The translations under genes were made by a program, and so were the position numbers. Positions 1-9,288 of a DNA stretch of 64,000 nucleotides are shown piece after piece. Source of the DNA: an uncultured Cytophagaceae bacterium. GTDB lineage: Bacteria; Bacteroidota; Bacteroidia; Cytophagales; Spirosomataceae. The stretch is taken from positions 31,743-95,742 of the forward strand of contig CAIUGL010000043.1 of assembly GCA_903898715.1 (NCBI GenBank). The letters are read 5' to 3'. The number at the start of each line of letters is the position of its first letter. The stretch's first letter is position 1. The notes below the pieces were generated by a model. That model was given only the letters and a program-made list of their open reading frames with translations. It had not been told where the DNA came from and did no database searches.

Positions 1-620
1 GCCAAAAATTCTTGTCGGCGCATAATTCGTTTTGCTCCCAGCTCCATTAATTTCTGATCCAATTCCGGTTTTCCGCACATGGCAACCACATTAAATTGCA
101 GCTTTTCCAACAATGCTACGGCAATCATGCCAACTCCTCCAGTTGCTCCTGTGACAAGAATTTCACCAGAATTTGGACTGAGGCCATTGGCTAATAATGC
201 TTGAATGGCTAACCCGGCCGTTAATCCTGCCGTTCCTAATTGCATGGCAGATCGTACCCTAAGGCCACTCTGCATCGCAATCACCCAGTCACCAGGAACT
301 GAAATGTACTCAGATAGCCCACCATGACTATTCATTCCTTGATCGAAACCAGTGACAATGACCTCATCGCCCGGATGAAAAATCCCACGTTGATCTGACA
401 CCACGACCCCTGCTGCATCAATTCCAGGAATATGTGGAAAATCTCGCGTTATTCCGCGGTGGCCTGATGCAGAAAGTGCATCCTTATAATTGAGTGAAGA
501 ATAACTAACTCGAATAAGCACTTCCTGATTGCCCAAGATCTCAAAAGGCAATGATTGCATTGAGGTGGTAAATCCCCCCTCGCTGGATTCTGCTGTCCAA
601 AGGGCTTGAAAAGTATCCAT
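1..620 (-). CDS. YhdH/YhfP-family quinone oxidoreductase (cut by window edge)
   Basis: The first 206 residues of a zinc-independent medium-chain reductase are visible; the C-terminus lies beyond base 1. The N-terminal GroES-like part carries NYKDAL (about residue 44) and HIPGIDAAG, both typical of the YhdH/AcuI branch. The Rossmann fold follows, with VTGATGGVGMIAV near 157-169. Members reduce acrylyl-CoA or quinone-like substrates with NADPH; the substrate here is unknown. The ATG at 620 lies 5 bases after the stop of the methyltransferase gene, so it is probably the third gene of a unit beginning with the GDP-fucose synthase gene. Family call is firm; acrylyl-CoA reductase activity is a guess. 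Confidence 0.85.
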   Translation of the reverse strand, partial: MDTFQALWTAESSEGGFTTSMQSLPFEILGNQEVLIRVSYSSLNYKDALSASGHRGITRDFPHIPGIDAAGVVVSDQRGIFHPGDEVIVTGFDQGMNSHGGLSEYISVPGDWVIAMQSGLRVRSAMQLGTAGLTAGLAIQALLANGLSPNSGEILVTGATGGVGMIAVALLEKLQFNVVAMCGKPELDQKLMELGAKRIMRRQEFL

Positions 621-625
621 ACTTT

Positions 626-1366
626 TTATTTTTTCACCCAAATAAAAACCATTCGCGGTGAGGTTTTTTCGTCGAATTGCGCCAGCGAATAATCGCCCAA
701 TAAATCTACTAAACTTAATCCAGACTGTGCCGCATACGCAATAAAGTCCTGCTTGCTGATCAATTCCACTTTTTCCATAAACTGAAAATCTTTGCCTTGA
801 TCGGAAAACACAATGGACTTGTGCAAAAAACCGTTGGCCTCCCAACGCTTAATTGCAAATGATATCCCCCCACGCGCAACAACTTCCTCTCGCACCAAAT
901 TGGCTAGAACATAGGTAGGATTAAAAAAATCCATGACTAAAATTCCACCTGGCTTTAATGCATCAGCGAAGGTTTGAAAGGCTAATAAGTTATCAGCTGC
1001 TTGATCAAAGTAACCGAAGCTGGTAAAGAAGTTAAATACGACATCATACGCACCGTGCTTAGGTACTCGGACGCGAATATCGTGCACAAAAAAGCTTAAA
1101 TTTTCGGAGGCTAATGTATTCGCAGCCTGAATATTTTGGGGTGACAAATCAAACGCGTCGACGTTAAGACCTAATAGTTGGAGTGTTTTAGCATGCCGAC
1201 CTTTTCCACAGGCAGCATCGAGTACAAGGGCATTTTGGGGGATTTGCAAACGCTGTTGAAGCGCTTGAATAAATGATGCGGCTTCTGCTTCATCGCGCTC
1301 CGCATAGAGCAAATGGTAATATGGAGAATCAAACCAGGTACTAAACCAATCCTGCTCTTTTTCCAT
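626..1366 (-). CDS. class I SAM-dependent methyltransferase
   Basis: A 246-residue soluble protein with one Methyltransf-type Rossmann domain. Motif I is LDAACGKGRHA at residues 49-59, motif II has the acidic end VDAFDLS near 69-75, and the post-II segment is YDVVFNFFTSFGYF. The CGKGRHA form is common in small-molecule methyltransferases of unknown substrate, not in rRNA or DNA enzymes. Its ATG overlaps the stop codon of the upstream GDP-fucose synthase gene by one base (TAATG), implying translational coupling. The substrate could be a sugar nucleotide or an unrelated metabolite; nothing in the sequence decides this. Confidence 0.8.
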   Translation of the reverse strand: MEKEQDWFSTWFDSPYYHLLYAERDEAEAASFIQALQQRLQIPQNALVLDAACGKGRHAKTLQLLGLNVDAFDLSPQNIQAANTLASENLSFFVHDIRVRVPKHGAYDVVFNFFTSFGYFDQAADNLLAFQTFADALKPGGILVMDFFNPTYVLANLVREEVVARGGISFAIKRWEANGFLHKSIVFSDQGKDFQFMEKVELISKQDFIAYAAQSGLSLVDLLGDYSLAQFDEKTSPRMVFIWVKK

Positions 1367-2304
1367 TATTTACGAATAGAGACATTGGCCAAGAAGTCTT
1401 GATAGGCTAACTGAATTCCATCAGATAATTCAATACGATGTTTCCACCCGAGTCCATGTAACTTGCTGACATCCATTAGTTTACGTGGAGTGCCATCTGG
1501 GCGATTGGTATCCCATTTGATCTCGCCTGTAAAGCCAACGATCTTTTGTACGGTTTCAGCCAATTCTTTAATTGTCACATCTACTCCCGTGCCGATATTC
1601 ACCAATTCCGCTTCATTATAGGTTTCCATCAGAAACAAGCACGCCTCCGCTAAATCATCTGCATATAAGAATTCGCGCATGGGAGAACCTGTCCCCCACA
1701 ATTCCATCGATTGGTCTCCTCGCGCTTTTGCTTCATGAAACTTACGAATCATGGCAGGTAAAACATGAGAGTTTTGTAGATCGTAGTTGTCATTGGGGCC
1801 ATATAAATTCGTAGGCATGACCGAAATATAATTACACCCATATTGGGCCCGATAGGCTTCGCACATCTTAATTCCTGCGATTTTTGCGATCGCATAAGGT
1901 TCATTTGTAGACTCCAAAAGTCCCGTCAATAAATAAGATTCCTTAAGTGGTTGCGGGGCTAATTTAGGATAAATGCACGACGACCCAAGAAACATCAATT
2001 TAGTCACCTGATTTACATAAGCGGCGTGAATTACATTGTTTTGAATCGCAAGATTTTCATAAAGGAAGTCGGCGCGATACGTATTATTCGCAACAATCCC
2101 TCCCACTTTGGCAGCCGCTAAAAAAACATACGCTGGTTTTTCGCTGGCAAAAAAGTCCGCAACGGCTTGTTGGCTTCGCAAATCAAGCTCCTGAGAAGTT
2201 CTTACAACCAGGTTCGTATATCCATTTTTTTGAAGGGAACGAACGATGGCAGAACCGACCATCCCTCGGTGTCCAGCGACATATATTTTTGCGTGCTTTT
2301 CCAA
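1366..2304 (-). CDS. fcl: GDP-L-fucose synthase
   Basis: 312 residues, the normal length for GDP-4-keto-6-deoxymannose 3,5-epimerase-4-reductase, an NADPH-dependent SDR making GDP-L-fucose for surface glycans. The nucleotide-binding motif GHRGMVG is at 11-17. Catalytic residues of the E. coli enzyme align with a one-residue offset: Ser108 and Cys110 in GSSCIYPK, Tyr137 and Lys141 in YAIAK, His180 in NSHVLPAM. The partner GDP-mannose 4,6-dehydratase is not in the window. It is the first gene of a minus-strand unit with the methyltransferase and the YhdH-type reductase, preceded by a TATTTTTG promoter box. Confidence 0.95.
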   Translation of the reverse strand: MEKHAKIYVAGHRGMVGSAIVRSLQKNGYTNLVVRTSQELDLRSQQAVADFFASEKPAYVFLAAAKVGGIVANNTYRADFLYENLAIQNNVIHAAYVNQVTKLMFLGSSCIYPKLAPQPLKESYLLTGLLESTNEPYAIAKIAGIKMCEAYRAQYGCNYISVMPTNLYGPNDNYDLQNSHVLPAMIRKFHEAKARGDQSMELWGTGSPMREFLYADDLAEACLFLMETYNEAELVNIGTGVDVTIKELAETVQKIVGFTGEIKWDTNRPDGTPRKLMDVSKLHGLGWKHRIELSDGIQLAYQDFLANVSIRK

Positions 2305-2346
2305 TGTGCAATTTGATTATTTAGCTTCTCGTAATAAAAAACGTTA

Positions 2347-2354
2347 CAAAAATA
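2347..2354 (-). promoter_or_regulatory. putative -7 box of the fcl unit
   Basis: TATTTTTG on the minus strand matches the Bacteroidota sigma-A -7 consensus TAnnTTTG and lies 43 bases before the fcl start codon. No clear -33 TTTG is found at 19-20 bases upstream. A second box of identical sequence on the other strand at 2387 makes this 124-base gap a divergent promoter region. Confidence 0.45.
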
Positions 2355-2386
2355 CACAAACTACCCGAGGGATACATTTAAATTCC

Positions 2387-2394
2387 TATTTTTG
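2387..2394 (+). promoter_or_regulatory. putative -7 box for the secreted-protein/SulP unit
   Basis: TATTTTTG matches TAnnTTTG and lies 35 bases before the ATG at 2429. If used, transcription would start near 2401, which favours the ATG over the upstream TTG at 2405. The -33 element is not recognisable. Confidence 0.45.
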
Positions 2395-2428
2395 AGAAAT
2401 TTTTTTGGACGTTCATCGTTCCATACCT

Positions 2429-3355
2429 ATGAAATTTAATGGATTAATTTTCTCTCTGTTTGTATTCATTTGCTTCCGCAGTGAGGCACAAGACAAATCC
2501 ATTTTTTCAACTACAAAACCTGTCACCGATACCACAAAAAAAGTAGGAGGCTTGTTTGGCGGTCGGCTCAACACAGGACTAGAGCAAGGCCTAGAATCAG
2601 CCAAAAATATCAAAAATGAAAGTCAGGCGATTTGGGAAGATGTGAGCTTAAAAGCAAGTATGACCGCCCGGCGTCTAAAAAAGAAAGTGTTGCCCAAAGA
2701 CGAATATGAAGGGACAAAAACGGAGCGTCGTGTAGGCAATTATGGCAATGGCGGGAGAGCCACACTGGAAGAATTTAATGTCGTCAAATATGTGGAAGAT
2801 GAAGCTGTAAGTCAATATGTACAAGAAATTTGGTGGTATGATCCCGGGCAATCCCGTATCGTTAATACGCCGCTGAAAGAGAACCAGCGTGCACAAATTT
2901 GTCACGGTCCTTATAGGAAAATTGTTAACCAACTGGTCGTGGAAGAGGGCAATTTTCACATGGGCGCTAAGGATGGGCGATGGGAAACGTATGATTCTGA
3001 AGGAATACTAGTAACGAAAATTTATTATGATCGCGGGTTTCCTGCAGGGTCTAACATAAGTTATTTTGATGCGGCCAAACTCAAAATCAAAGAAGTTATT
3101 CCGTTCGTTTATGGAAAGTCAACAGGACAGTATTTGTTGTTTTATCCGTCGGGAAATTTGGCCTTAGAGGGAAAGTTAGATGAGGGCGTACGCATCGGAA
3201 GATGGCGCGAATTTTACGAATTTGGCAGTGGCGGACGCCTCAAAAAAGAAATGCGATACGGCAAAGATAAATTTGAAGAAATAGAACCTATCATCGTGCA
3301 AGAGCGTGATGAAAAAGGGAAAATAACCAGTCAAACGAAAACTAAATTCGACTAA
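2429..3355 (+). CDS. secreted protein with YwqK/MORN-like repeats, function unknown
   Basis: 308 residues from the ATG. A longer reading from TTG at 2405 only adds eight residues in front of the signal peptide. The signal sequence occupies about residues 1-21 and ends FRSEAQ. The C-terminal half has MORN-like units of the YwqK type: HGPYRK, KDGRWETYDSEG, STGQYLLFYPSGN and RIGRWREFYEFG, in which G-x-W/Y-x-x-Y/F and a following glycine recur. Such repeats are common in Bacteroidota outer-surface proteins; no enzymatic motif is visible. The stop codon overlaps the next ATG by one base (TAATG), so the two secreted proteins are probably made together. Confidence 0.7.
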   Translation: MKFNGLIFSLFVFICFRSEAQDKSIFSTTKPVTDTTKKVGGLFGGRLNTGLEQGLESAKNIKNESQAIWEDVSLKASMTARRLKKKVLPKDEYEGTKTERRVGNYGNGGRATLEEFNVVKYVEDEAVSQYVQEIWWYDPGQSRIVNTPLKENQRAQICHGPYRKIVNQLVVEEGNFHMGAKDGRWETYDSEGILVTKIYYDRGFPAGSNISYFDAAKLKIKEVIPFVYGKSTGQYLLFYPSGNLALEGKLDEGVRIGRWREFYEFGSGGRLKKEMRYGKDKFEEIEPIIVQERDEKGKITSQTKTKFD

Positions 3356-3681
3356 TGCGGACGCTGCTCATTTTCTGGTTTTGTCTCCTATGCACTTGGC
3401 AATCAAATGCTTATGCGATTCCCGCTATCATGTCAACTGCACATTTCAGTATACAGACGGAACATCATTCTAAACCAGAAAATCCAAAACAAGAAAATCG
3501 TGACCAAGGGGATGAGTTGGCCGATGAAGATGAAGATTTCCCTAATGAGTCCTTGATATCTTGGGTATACACCCTTATTCCAATTTGGCTAGATGAAAGA
3601 CTTTCAGATAAATTTTATATTGTAGGCGAATCAGTTGGCCACGTCAATCCGATCGTTCCCCCTCCCGACTGGCGGAATTGA
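3355..3681 (+). CDS. small secreted acidic protein, function unknown
   Basis: 108 residues. An N-terminal signal peptide (hydrophobic residues 3-17, probable cleavage after NAYA near 21) is followed by a strongly acidic linker rich in Glu, Asp, Gln and Asn (about residues 41-63), then a short segment with SWVYTLIPIW. I recognise no family. It overlaps the preceding gene by one base and lies 35 bases before the SulP gene, so it probably shares their transcript. Reality as a gene is supported by the overlap and the signal peptide, not by any known homologue. Confidence 0.6.
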   Translation: MRTLLIFWFCLLCTWQSNAYAIPAIMSTAHFSIQTEHHSKPENPKQENRDQGDELADEDEDFPNESLISWVYTLIPIWLDERLSDKFYIVGESVGHVNPIVPPPDWRN

Positions 3682-3716
3682 CTCCAACTAATTTTTCATT
3701 AATTAAATATATCTAT

Positions 3717-5240
3717 ATGAATCAATACTTACAGTCCTTTCTAAAGGGGGATTGGAAAGCCGGTATATCCGTATTTCTGGTCGCACTTCCCCTTTGCTTA
3801 GGAATAGCCCTTGCATCGGGCGCTCCGATGATGGCTGGATTAGTCGCTGGAATCGTGGGCGGCATTGTCGTTTCCCTAATATCTGGCTCCGAATTATCCG
3901 TTAGTGGCCCTGCTGCCGGGCTAACAATCATCGTGGCAAATGCCATTGCAGACTTGCAGAGTTTCTCTGGTTTTCTGGTGGCTGTCATTCTTGCCGGAAT
4001 CATTCAAATACTTTTAGGCGTTGTCAAAATGGGTAAAATTGGTGGGTTCTTCCCATCATCCGTAATTCGAGGAATGCTCGTTGCCATTGGAATTGTGATC
4101 ATTTTAAAACAAATACCGCATGCCTTTGGTGACGACTTAGATTTTATTGGCGATTTTGAATTTTCACAGATTTCAGACGGTCAAAATACATTTACGGAAC
4201 TCGCGAAATCTATCTTAGAGATAAAAATGGGTGCGCTCATTATCTCAGCAACAGGCTTAATCCTTTTGTTTTCCTGGACCGCCTTAGGTGAAAAAATCAG
4301 GGTACTTAACGCGTTACCAGCATCTCTTTTTGTCGTTCTTGCGGGTGTCGGACTCAATGCATTTTTTCTATACCAAATGCCGGAATGGTATTTAGGTGAT
4401 TCTGCTGATCACATGGTTAATCTGCCAATATTCGAATCTGTGGGGGCGATTGCCTCTGGAATCAGTAGTCCTGACTGGAGCTTTCTTTCGCAACCGAAGG
4501 TTTACACGGTAGCTATTACGCTCGCTATTGTTGCCTCCCTGGAAAGTTTACTTTCGTTAGAAGCCACCGAAGCACTGGATCCACAAAAACGAATTGCATC
4601 AGCAGATCGCGAACTAATTGCCCAGGGAGTTGGTAATATTTCAAGTGGTTTATTGGGTGGTTTACCTATTACATCTGTCATCGTTCGTTCTTCTACGAAT
4701 ATTTACTCGGGTGGGAAAACACGAATTTCGAGCTTTACGCATGGCGTATTATTACTCGTTGCCGTACTCGCACTACCGCTCTATTTGAATAAAATTCCAT
4801 TGGCATGTCTCGCCAGTATTTTACTCTATACCGGGTATAAATTAGCCCACCCAAAAGAGTTCAAAAAGGTTTTTGCAGAAGGATGGAAACAGTGGACCCC
4901 ATTTCTAGTCACCATCCTGATTGTCGTTGGGGTGGATCTACTCTGGGGAATTTTCATCGGTACGCTCGTTGGCCTAATTTTTGTCGTAGCAACCAACTAC
5001 TCGTCTGTTTTCTCGGTCTTTACAAAAGATAATGAGGTGTTAATCAAATTTCAAAAAGATGTCACCTTCTTGCATAAAATGGCATTAAAGGAAGCACTTC
5101 GAATCATCCCGTCAGGCTCAGAAGTATTCATCGATGTATCTAAGGTCCATTTTATGGATCATGACATTAAGCAACTAATTGAAGAATTTATCGCTAGCGC
5201 CCACGAAAGAGGTATCGAAGCAGATTTAAAAAAGAAATAA
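3717..5240 (+). CDS. SulP-family anion transporter, probably bicarbonate
   Basis: 507 residues from ATG 3717; an upstream TTG at 3678 would only add a non-conserved 13-residue leader. The SulP signature region is clear: the first membrane segment has ALPLCLGIALASGAP, followed by GIVGGIV and the SGPAAGLT loop; about 12 membrane segments follow. The C-terminus (about 455-507) is a short STAS-like domain with VFIDVSKVHFMDHD. The next gene, two bases downstream, is a beta carbonic anhydrase. SulP-carbonic anhydrase neighbours and fusions are known and point to bicarbonate uptake, but sulfate transport cannot be excluded from sequence alone. Confidence 0.88.
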   Translation: MNQYLQSFLKGDWKAGISVFLVALPLCLGIALASGAPMMAGLVAGIVGGIVVSLISGSELSVSGPAAGLTIIVANAIADLQSFSGFLVAVILAGIIQILLGVVKMGKIGGFFPSSVIRGMLVAIGIVIILKQIPHAFGDDLDFIGDFEFSQISDGQNTFTELAKSILEIKMGALIISATGLILLFSWTALGEKIRVLNALPASLFVVLAGVGLNAFFLYQMPEWYLGDSADHMVNLPIFESVGAIASGISSPDWSFLSQPKVYTVAITLAIVASLESLLSLEATEALDPQKRIASADRELIAQGVGNISSGLLGGLPITSVIVRSSTNIYSGGKTRISSFTHGVLLLVAVLALPLYLNKIPLACLASILLYTGYKLAHPKEFKKVFAEGWKQWTPFLVTILIVVGVDLLWGIFIGTLVGLIFVVATNYSSVFSVFTKDNEVLIKFQKDVTFLHKMALKEALRIIPSGSEVFIDVSKVHFMDHDIKQLIEEFIASAHERGIEADLKKK

Positions 5241-5242
5241 CT

Positions 5243-5872
5243 ATGAACGAATATAAAAAACTATTACTAAGCAATAAAGCTTGGGCCAGCGAACGCTTGG
5301 AGCTCGATAAAAGCTACTTTGATAATCTATCCAAAGACCAAAATCCATTATTCCTTTGGATTGGTTGTGCGGATAGCCGGGTACCTGCAGAGGAAATTAC
5401 ACATGCTGACCCAGGCGATATTTTCGTACACCGCAATGTGGCGAATATGGTTGTGCATACGGACATTAATTTACTCTCCGTCCTACAATATGCTGTGGAA
5501 GTACTTGAGGTAAAACACATCATTGTTTGTGGACATTACAATTGCGGCGGGGTCAAAGCAGCCATGACCAATCAGGATTTTGGACTAATCAATAAGTGGC
5601 TTCGCAACATTAAAGAAGTTTATGAGAAGAACTTTGAAGCATTGCAAAATATTGAAGATGAGCAGCTACGTTTCAATAAACTAGTCGAAATGAATGTGGC
5701 CGAGCAAATTCAAAATTTAGCAAAAACGACGATTGTGCAGAAAGCTTGGGCAACGCGCAAGTTACCACATCTTCACGGCTGGGTATTCGACATTCACCAC
5801 GGTGAAATTAAAGAAGTCATCAATATCAATGCGGGCGAGTGGACGAGCCCCGTTTTCCATTACGATTTTTAA
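5243..5872 (+). CDS. can: beta-class carbonic anhydrase
   Basis: 209 residues, typical for the Can/CynT type. It interconverts carbon dioxide and bicarbonate with a zinc ion held by Cys42, His98 and Cys101; Asp44 and Arg46 in CADSRVP form the catalytic dyad, and GHYNCGG carries the second ligand pair. It starts two bases after the SulP gene, so the transporter and the enzyme are co-expressed and probably act together in inorganic carbon supply or pH control. A bidirectional terminator follows within 10 bases. Confidence 0.95.
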   Translation: MNEYKKLLLSNKAWASERLELDKSYFDNLSKDQNPLFLWIGCADSRVPAEEITHADPGDIFVHRNVANMVVHTDINLLSVLQYAVEVLEVKHIIVCGHYNCGGVKAAMTNQDFGLINKWLRNIKEVYEKNFEALQNIEDEQLRFNKLVEMNVAEQIQNLAKTTIVQKAWATRKLPHLHGWVFDIHHGEIKEVININAGEWTSPVFHYDF

Positions 5873-5873
5873 T

Positions 5874-5907
5874 AAAAAAAAGGGGGCCGCGTAGCAGCCC
5901 CCTTTTT
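5874..5907. terminator. bidirectional intrinsic terminator between can and aspS
   Basis: GGGGGC (5882-5887) pairs with GCCCCC (5897-5902) across a 9-base loop, flanked by an A-run at 5874-5881 and a T-run at 5903-5907 that extend the stem. It serves the plus-strand can gene and the minus-strand aspS gene, whose stops lie on either side. Confidence 0.9.
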
Positions 5908-5926
5908 ACATGTATCCTCGACGTAC

Positions 5927-7690
5927 TTAAACGGTCGTCCTAATCTTCAACTCATCTAATTGCGCTTGCGCTAATGGCGAAGGCGAGTCAATCATCACAT
6001 CGCGACCCGCATTATTCTTAGGGAAGGCAATATAATCACGAATCGATTCCGTACCTCCGAATAACGAGCACAAGCGGTCGAACCCAAATGCCAATCCACC
6101 ATGTGGAGGTGCACCATATTCAAAAGCGTCCAACAAGAATCCGAATTGCGCCTGCGCCTCTTCTTCCGTGAAACCTAATACCTTAAACATTTTTGATTGC
6201 AAATCTTTTTGGAAGATCCGGATCGAACCTCCACCCACTTCCACGCCATTCACGACTAAATCGTAGGCATTGGCACGAACTTTGCCCAATTCCCCAGCTT
6301 CCATCAATGCGATATCTTCTGGCTTTGGACTCGTAAATGGATGGTGCATCGCGAACCAACGGTCCTCTTCTTCGCCATATTCCAACAAAGGAAAATCAAC
6401 CACCCAGTGTACCTTATAATTATTTGGATCACGTAATCCCATGCGATTACCCATCTCTAAACGCAATTCGTTCAACTGCTTACGCACCTTATCTCCGTCA
6501 CCCGATAACACTAAAATTAAGTCGCCCGGTGCTGCATCAAAGGCCGTAGCCCAAGTCGCCAAGTCGGCCTCTGAATAAAACTTATCTACGGAAGATTTTA
6601 CAATACCATCCGGCTGAACTCGCGCATAAATTAAGCCTTTCGCGCCGATCTGTGGCCGACGAACAAAATCAGTTAATTCATCTAATTGCTTACGCGTGTA
6701 CTCCGCAGCACCTTTGACACAAATACCTACCACGGTATTAGCCGCATCAAATACCTGAAAATCTTTTCCAGAAGTCAAATCTACCCCCTCGCCTTTCAAC
6801 TCCACAAACTTCATGTCAAAACGAATATCTGGCTTATCTGAACCATAATACTTCATCGCATCCGCATAGGTCATGCGTGGCACCTCGCCGATATCCAATC
6901 CTTTTACCGCTGAAAATAAATGGCGAATCAAGCCTTCAAACATATTCAATATATCCTCCTGCTCCACAAATGACATCTCACAGTCAATCTGCGTGAACTC
7001 AGGCTGACGATCCGCACGCAAATCTTCATCTCGGAAACACTTCACAATTTGATAGTAACGGTCGAAACCGGATACCATCAACAACTGCTTAAATGTTTGC
7101 GGAGATTGCGGCAAAGCATAAAATTCACCTGGGTTCATTCGAGAAGGTACCACAAAATCACGTGCTCCTTCTGGTGTCGATTTAATCAAAACAGGTGTCT
7201 CCACCTCAATAAAATCTTGCTTATCTAAATAGTTGCGCACCTCGCGACCTACTTGATGACGCAAACGCAAACTTTCACGAATTGGCGTGCGACGCAAATC
7301 CAAATACCGGTATTTCATTCGAATATCATCCCCACCATCCGTCTCATCTTCAATTAAAAACGGAGGTAATTTCGCAGGATTTAACACACGAATTTCCGTC
7401 ACCTTAATTTCAATATCACCAGTAGCTAGCTTATCATTCTTCGCCAAACGCTCTACCACCACACCTTTCGCCTCCACCACAAACTCCCGGCCTAAACCAC
7501 GCGCAATTTGCAATGCCTCTGGAGTAGATTTACCCTCCTCAAGCATCAGCTGCGTGATCCCATACCGGTCACGTAAATCAACCCAAATCATCCCTCCTTT
7601 ATCGCGCGTCTTTTGAATCCAACCACATAGAGTGACCGTTTGGCCTACATGACCCATGCGCAATTCGCCGTTTGTGTGTGTGCGTAGCAT
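5927..7690 (-). CDS. aspS: aspartate-tRNA ligase
   Basis: 587 residues, full length for a bacterial AspRS. An N-terminal OB-fold anticodon-binding domain (about 1-110, [19 protein letters not shown]) precedes a class II catalytic core. Motif 2 is [18 protein letters not shown], the bacterial GAD insertion lies in the middle, and motif 3 is GLAFGFDRL near the C-terminus. It charges tRNA-Asp in the cytoplasm; whether it is discriminating or also charges tRNA-Asn depends on the presence of GatCAB elsewhere. It stands alone, with its own promoter box and the shared terminator at its 3' end. Confidence 0.97.
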   Translation of the reverse strand: MLRTHTNGELRMGHVGQTVTLCGWIQKTRDKGGMIWVDLRDRYGITQLMLEEGKSTPEALQIARGLGREFVVEAKGVVVERLAKNDKLATGDIEIKVTEIRVLNPAKLPPFLIEDETDGGDDIRMKYRYLDLRRTPIRESLRLRHQVGREVRNYLDKQDFIEVETPVLIKSTPEGARDFVVPSRMNPGEFYALPQSPQTFKQLLMVSGFDRYYQIVKCFRDEDLRADRQPEFTQIDCEMSFVEQEDILNMFEGLIRHLFSAVKGLDIGEVPRMTYADAMKYYGSDKPDIRFDMKFVELKGEGVDLTSGKDFQVFDAANTVVGICVKGAAEYTRKQLDELTDFVRRPQIGAKGLIYARVQPDGIVKSSVDKFYSEADLATWATAFDAAPGDLILVLSGDGDKVRKQLNELRLEMGNRMGLRDPNNYKVHWVVDFPLLEYGEEEDRWFAMHHPFTSPKPEDIALMEAGELGKVRANAYDLVVNGVEVGGGSIRIFQKDLQSKMFKVLGFTEEEAQAQFGFLLDAFEYGAPPHGGLAFGFDRLCSLFGGTESIRDYIAFPKNNAGRDVMIDSPSPLAQAQLDELKIRTTV

Positions 7691-7711
7691 ATTTTAATTT
7701 AAAAATTCGTG

Positions 7712-7719
7712 CAAAATTA
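7712..7719 (-). promoter_or_regulatory. putative -7 box of aspS
   Basis: TAATTTTG on the minus strand matches TAnnTTTG, 21 bases before the aspS start codon. A TTTA lies 19 bases further upstream at 7739-7742, a near match to the -33 TTTG at the expected spacing. Confidence 0.5.
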
Positions 7720-7795
7720 CAGAAAATGAAATGGAGTGTAAAACATTTACCCGTTTATTCTTATTTAGTTAATTTAGGGCATTAATTATAAACCA

Positions 7796-9265
7796 GTGGC
7801 GCAAATAGGAATCGTAGGATCAGGAATTGGGGGCATCGCATTTGCGATTCGCATGGCATGCTTGGGCCAACAAGTTCACGTGTTCGAGGCCAATGCGTAT
7901 CCGGGTGGAAAATTAGCTGAAATTACGCTCGATGGCTATCGATTCGATGCGGGCCCTTCCCTATTTACGCTGCCTCAACTCGTAGACGATCTATTTGCCC
8001 TGGCTGGGAAAAATCCACGCGACTACTTCCAATACGAACGATTGCCGGAGATTTGTCGGTACTTCTGGGAAGACGGCACCCGACTCCATACGCATCAAGA
8101 TCCTGATAAAACAGCTACTGAAATTGCGGAGGTACTGGGGGAATCCGCCCAAAATGTCCGCACATATATTGCGCATGCGGGCACGAAATACAATATCGTT
8201 AGCGATCTTTTTTTAGACAATTCATTACACAAATTATCCACCTGGACAGGCAAAAAAGCCCTGACTGGATATGCAAATTTGCATCGCCTCGGTCTATTCG
8301 ACACGATGCACAACAGCCACCGCAAGCGATTTAAAAACCCAAAAACGGTTCAATTATTTGACCGATACGCCACATACAACGGTTCCGATCCGTATCAAAC
8401 ACCAGCAACCCTGAGCATCATTCCTCACCTCGAATATAATTTAGGTGCCTATTTCCCGTCAGGGGGCATGATTGAAATACCTAGATCTTTAACCCGTTTA
8501 GCACAGGAATTGGGCGTTGAATTTCACTTGGAAGAACCGGTAACCGAAATACGTTGTACCGCAAGCCAAGTAACAGGAATTAAAACAAACAAGGGAACGT
8601 ATGATTTCGACTTCGTCGCTAGTAATGCGGATATTCGGCCAACCTATGAACGCTTATTAACAACCCTACCCAAGCCTAAAAAACTGCTCAATCAGCCTAA
8701 ATCAAGCTCTGGAATTATTTTTTATTGGGGCGTTAACCGAACATTTGACGAATTAGGTGTTCACAACATCTTTTTTTCGGATCATTATAAACGGGAATTT
8801 GAAGCTATTTTCAACAGCCAAACCATGGATGAGGACCCCACGGCCTATGTACATATATCGAGTAAAGTCGCTCCTGATGACGCGCCCGCTGGTTGTGAAA
8901 ATTGGTTTGTACTCATGAACGCCCCCGCAAATAGTGGGCAGGACTGGGATCAGTTAGTTGACGCAACCCGCAAAAATGTCATAGCTAAAATAAGTCGTAT
9001 CCTAGGGGTAGACCTTGAAAAACACATCGTTTCCGAGGACTACCTCGATCCGCGCAGGATAGAAACACGCACCTCTTCATCCGGTGGTGCATTGTATGGA
9101 AACGCGTCCAATAATAAATTTGCGGCTTTCTTGCGGCACCCAAACTACCGACCAGCTATTAAAAATCTATATTGGATTGGAGGAAGTGTACATCCAGGAG
9201 GCGGAATTCCTTTATGTCTCAGCTCAGCTAAAATCGCTGCTAAGCTTTTTCAAGAAAATGCTTAA
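7796..9265 (+). CDS. crtD: carotenoid desaturase of the CrtI/CrtD family
   Basis: 489 residues from a GTG start; no in-frame ATG is available nearby. The FAD Rossmann motif GSGIGG is at 8-13 with the acidic end VFEA, followed by YPGGKL and FDAGPS; the family C-terminal signature is SVHPGGGIPLCLSSAKIAA. The loop ERLPEICRYFWEDGT resembles Bacteroidota proteins annotated as 1-hydroxycarotenoid 3,4-desaturase more than their phytoene desaturases, so CrtD is my preferred reading, at moderate confidence. It would add double bonds in membrane carotenoids. No other carotenoid gene is in the window. The DUF4293 gene begins 23 bases downstream. Confidence 0.7.
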   Translation: MAQIGIVGSGIGGIAFAIRMACLGQQVHVFEANAYPGGKLAEITLDGYRFDAGPSLFTLPQLVDDLFALAGKNPRDYFQYERLPEICRYFWEDGTRLHTHQDPDKTATEIAEVLGESAQNVRTYIAHAGTKYNIVSDLFLDNSLHKLSTWTGKKALTGYANLHRLGLFDTMHNSHRKRFKNPKTVQLFDRYATYNGSDPYQTPATLSIIPHLEYNLGAYFPSGGMIEIPRSLTRLAQELGVEFHLEEPVTEIRCTASQVTGIKTNKGTYDFDFVASNADIRPTYERLLTTLPKPKKLLNQPKSSSGIIFYWGVNRTFDELGVHNIFFSDHYKREFEAIFNSQTMDEDPTAYVHISSKVAPDDAPAGCENWFVLMNAPANSGQDWDQLVDATRKNVIAKISRILGVDLEKHIVSEDYLDPRRIETRTSSSGGALYGNASNNKFAAFLRHPNYRPAIKNLYWIGGSVHPGGGIPLCLSSAKIAAKLFQENA

Positions 9266-9288
9266 TTTCGCATCAAACATTAATACGT

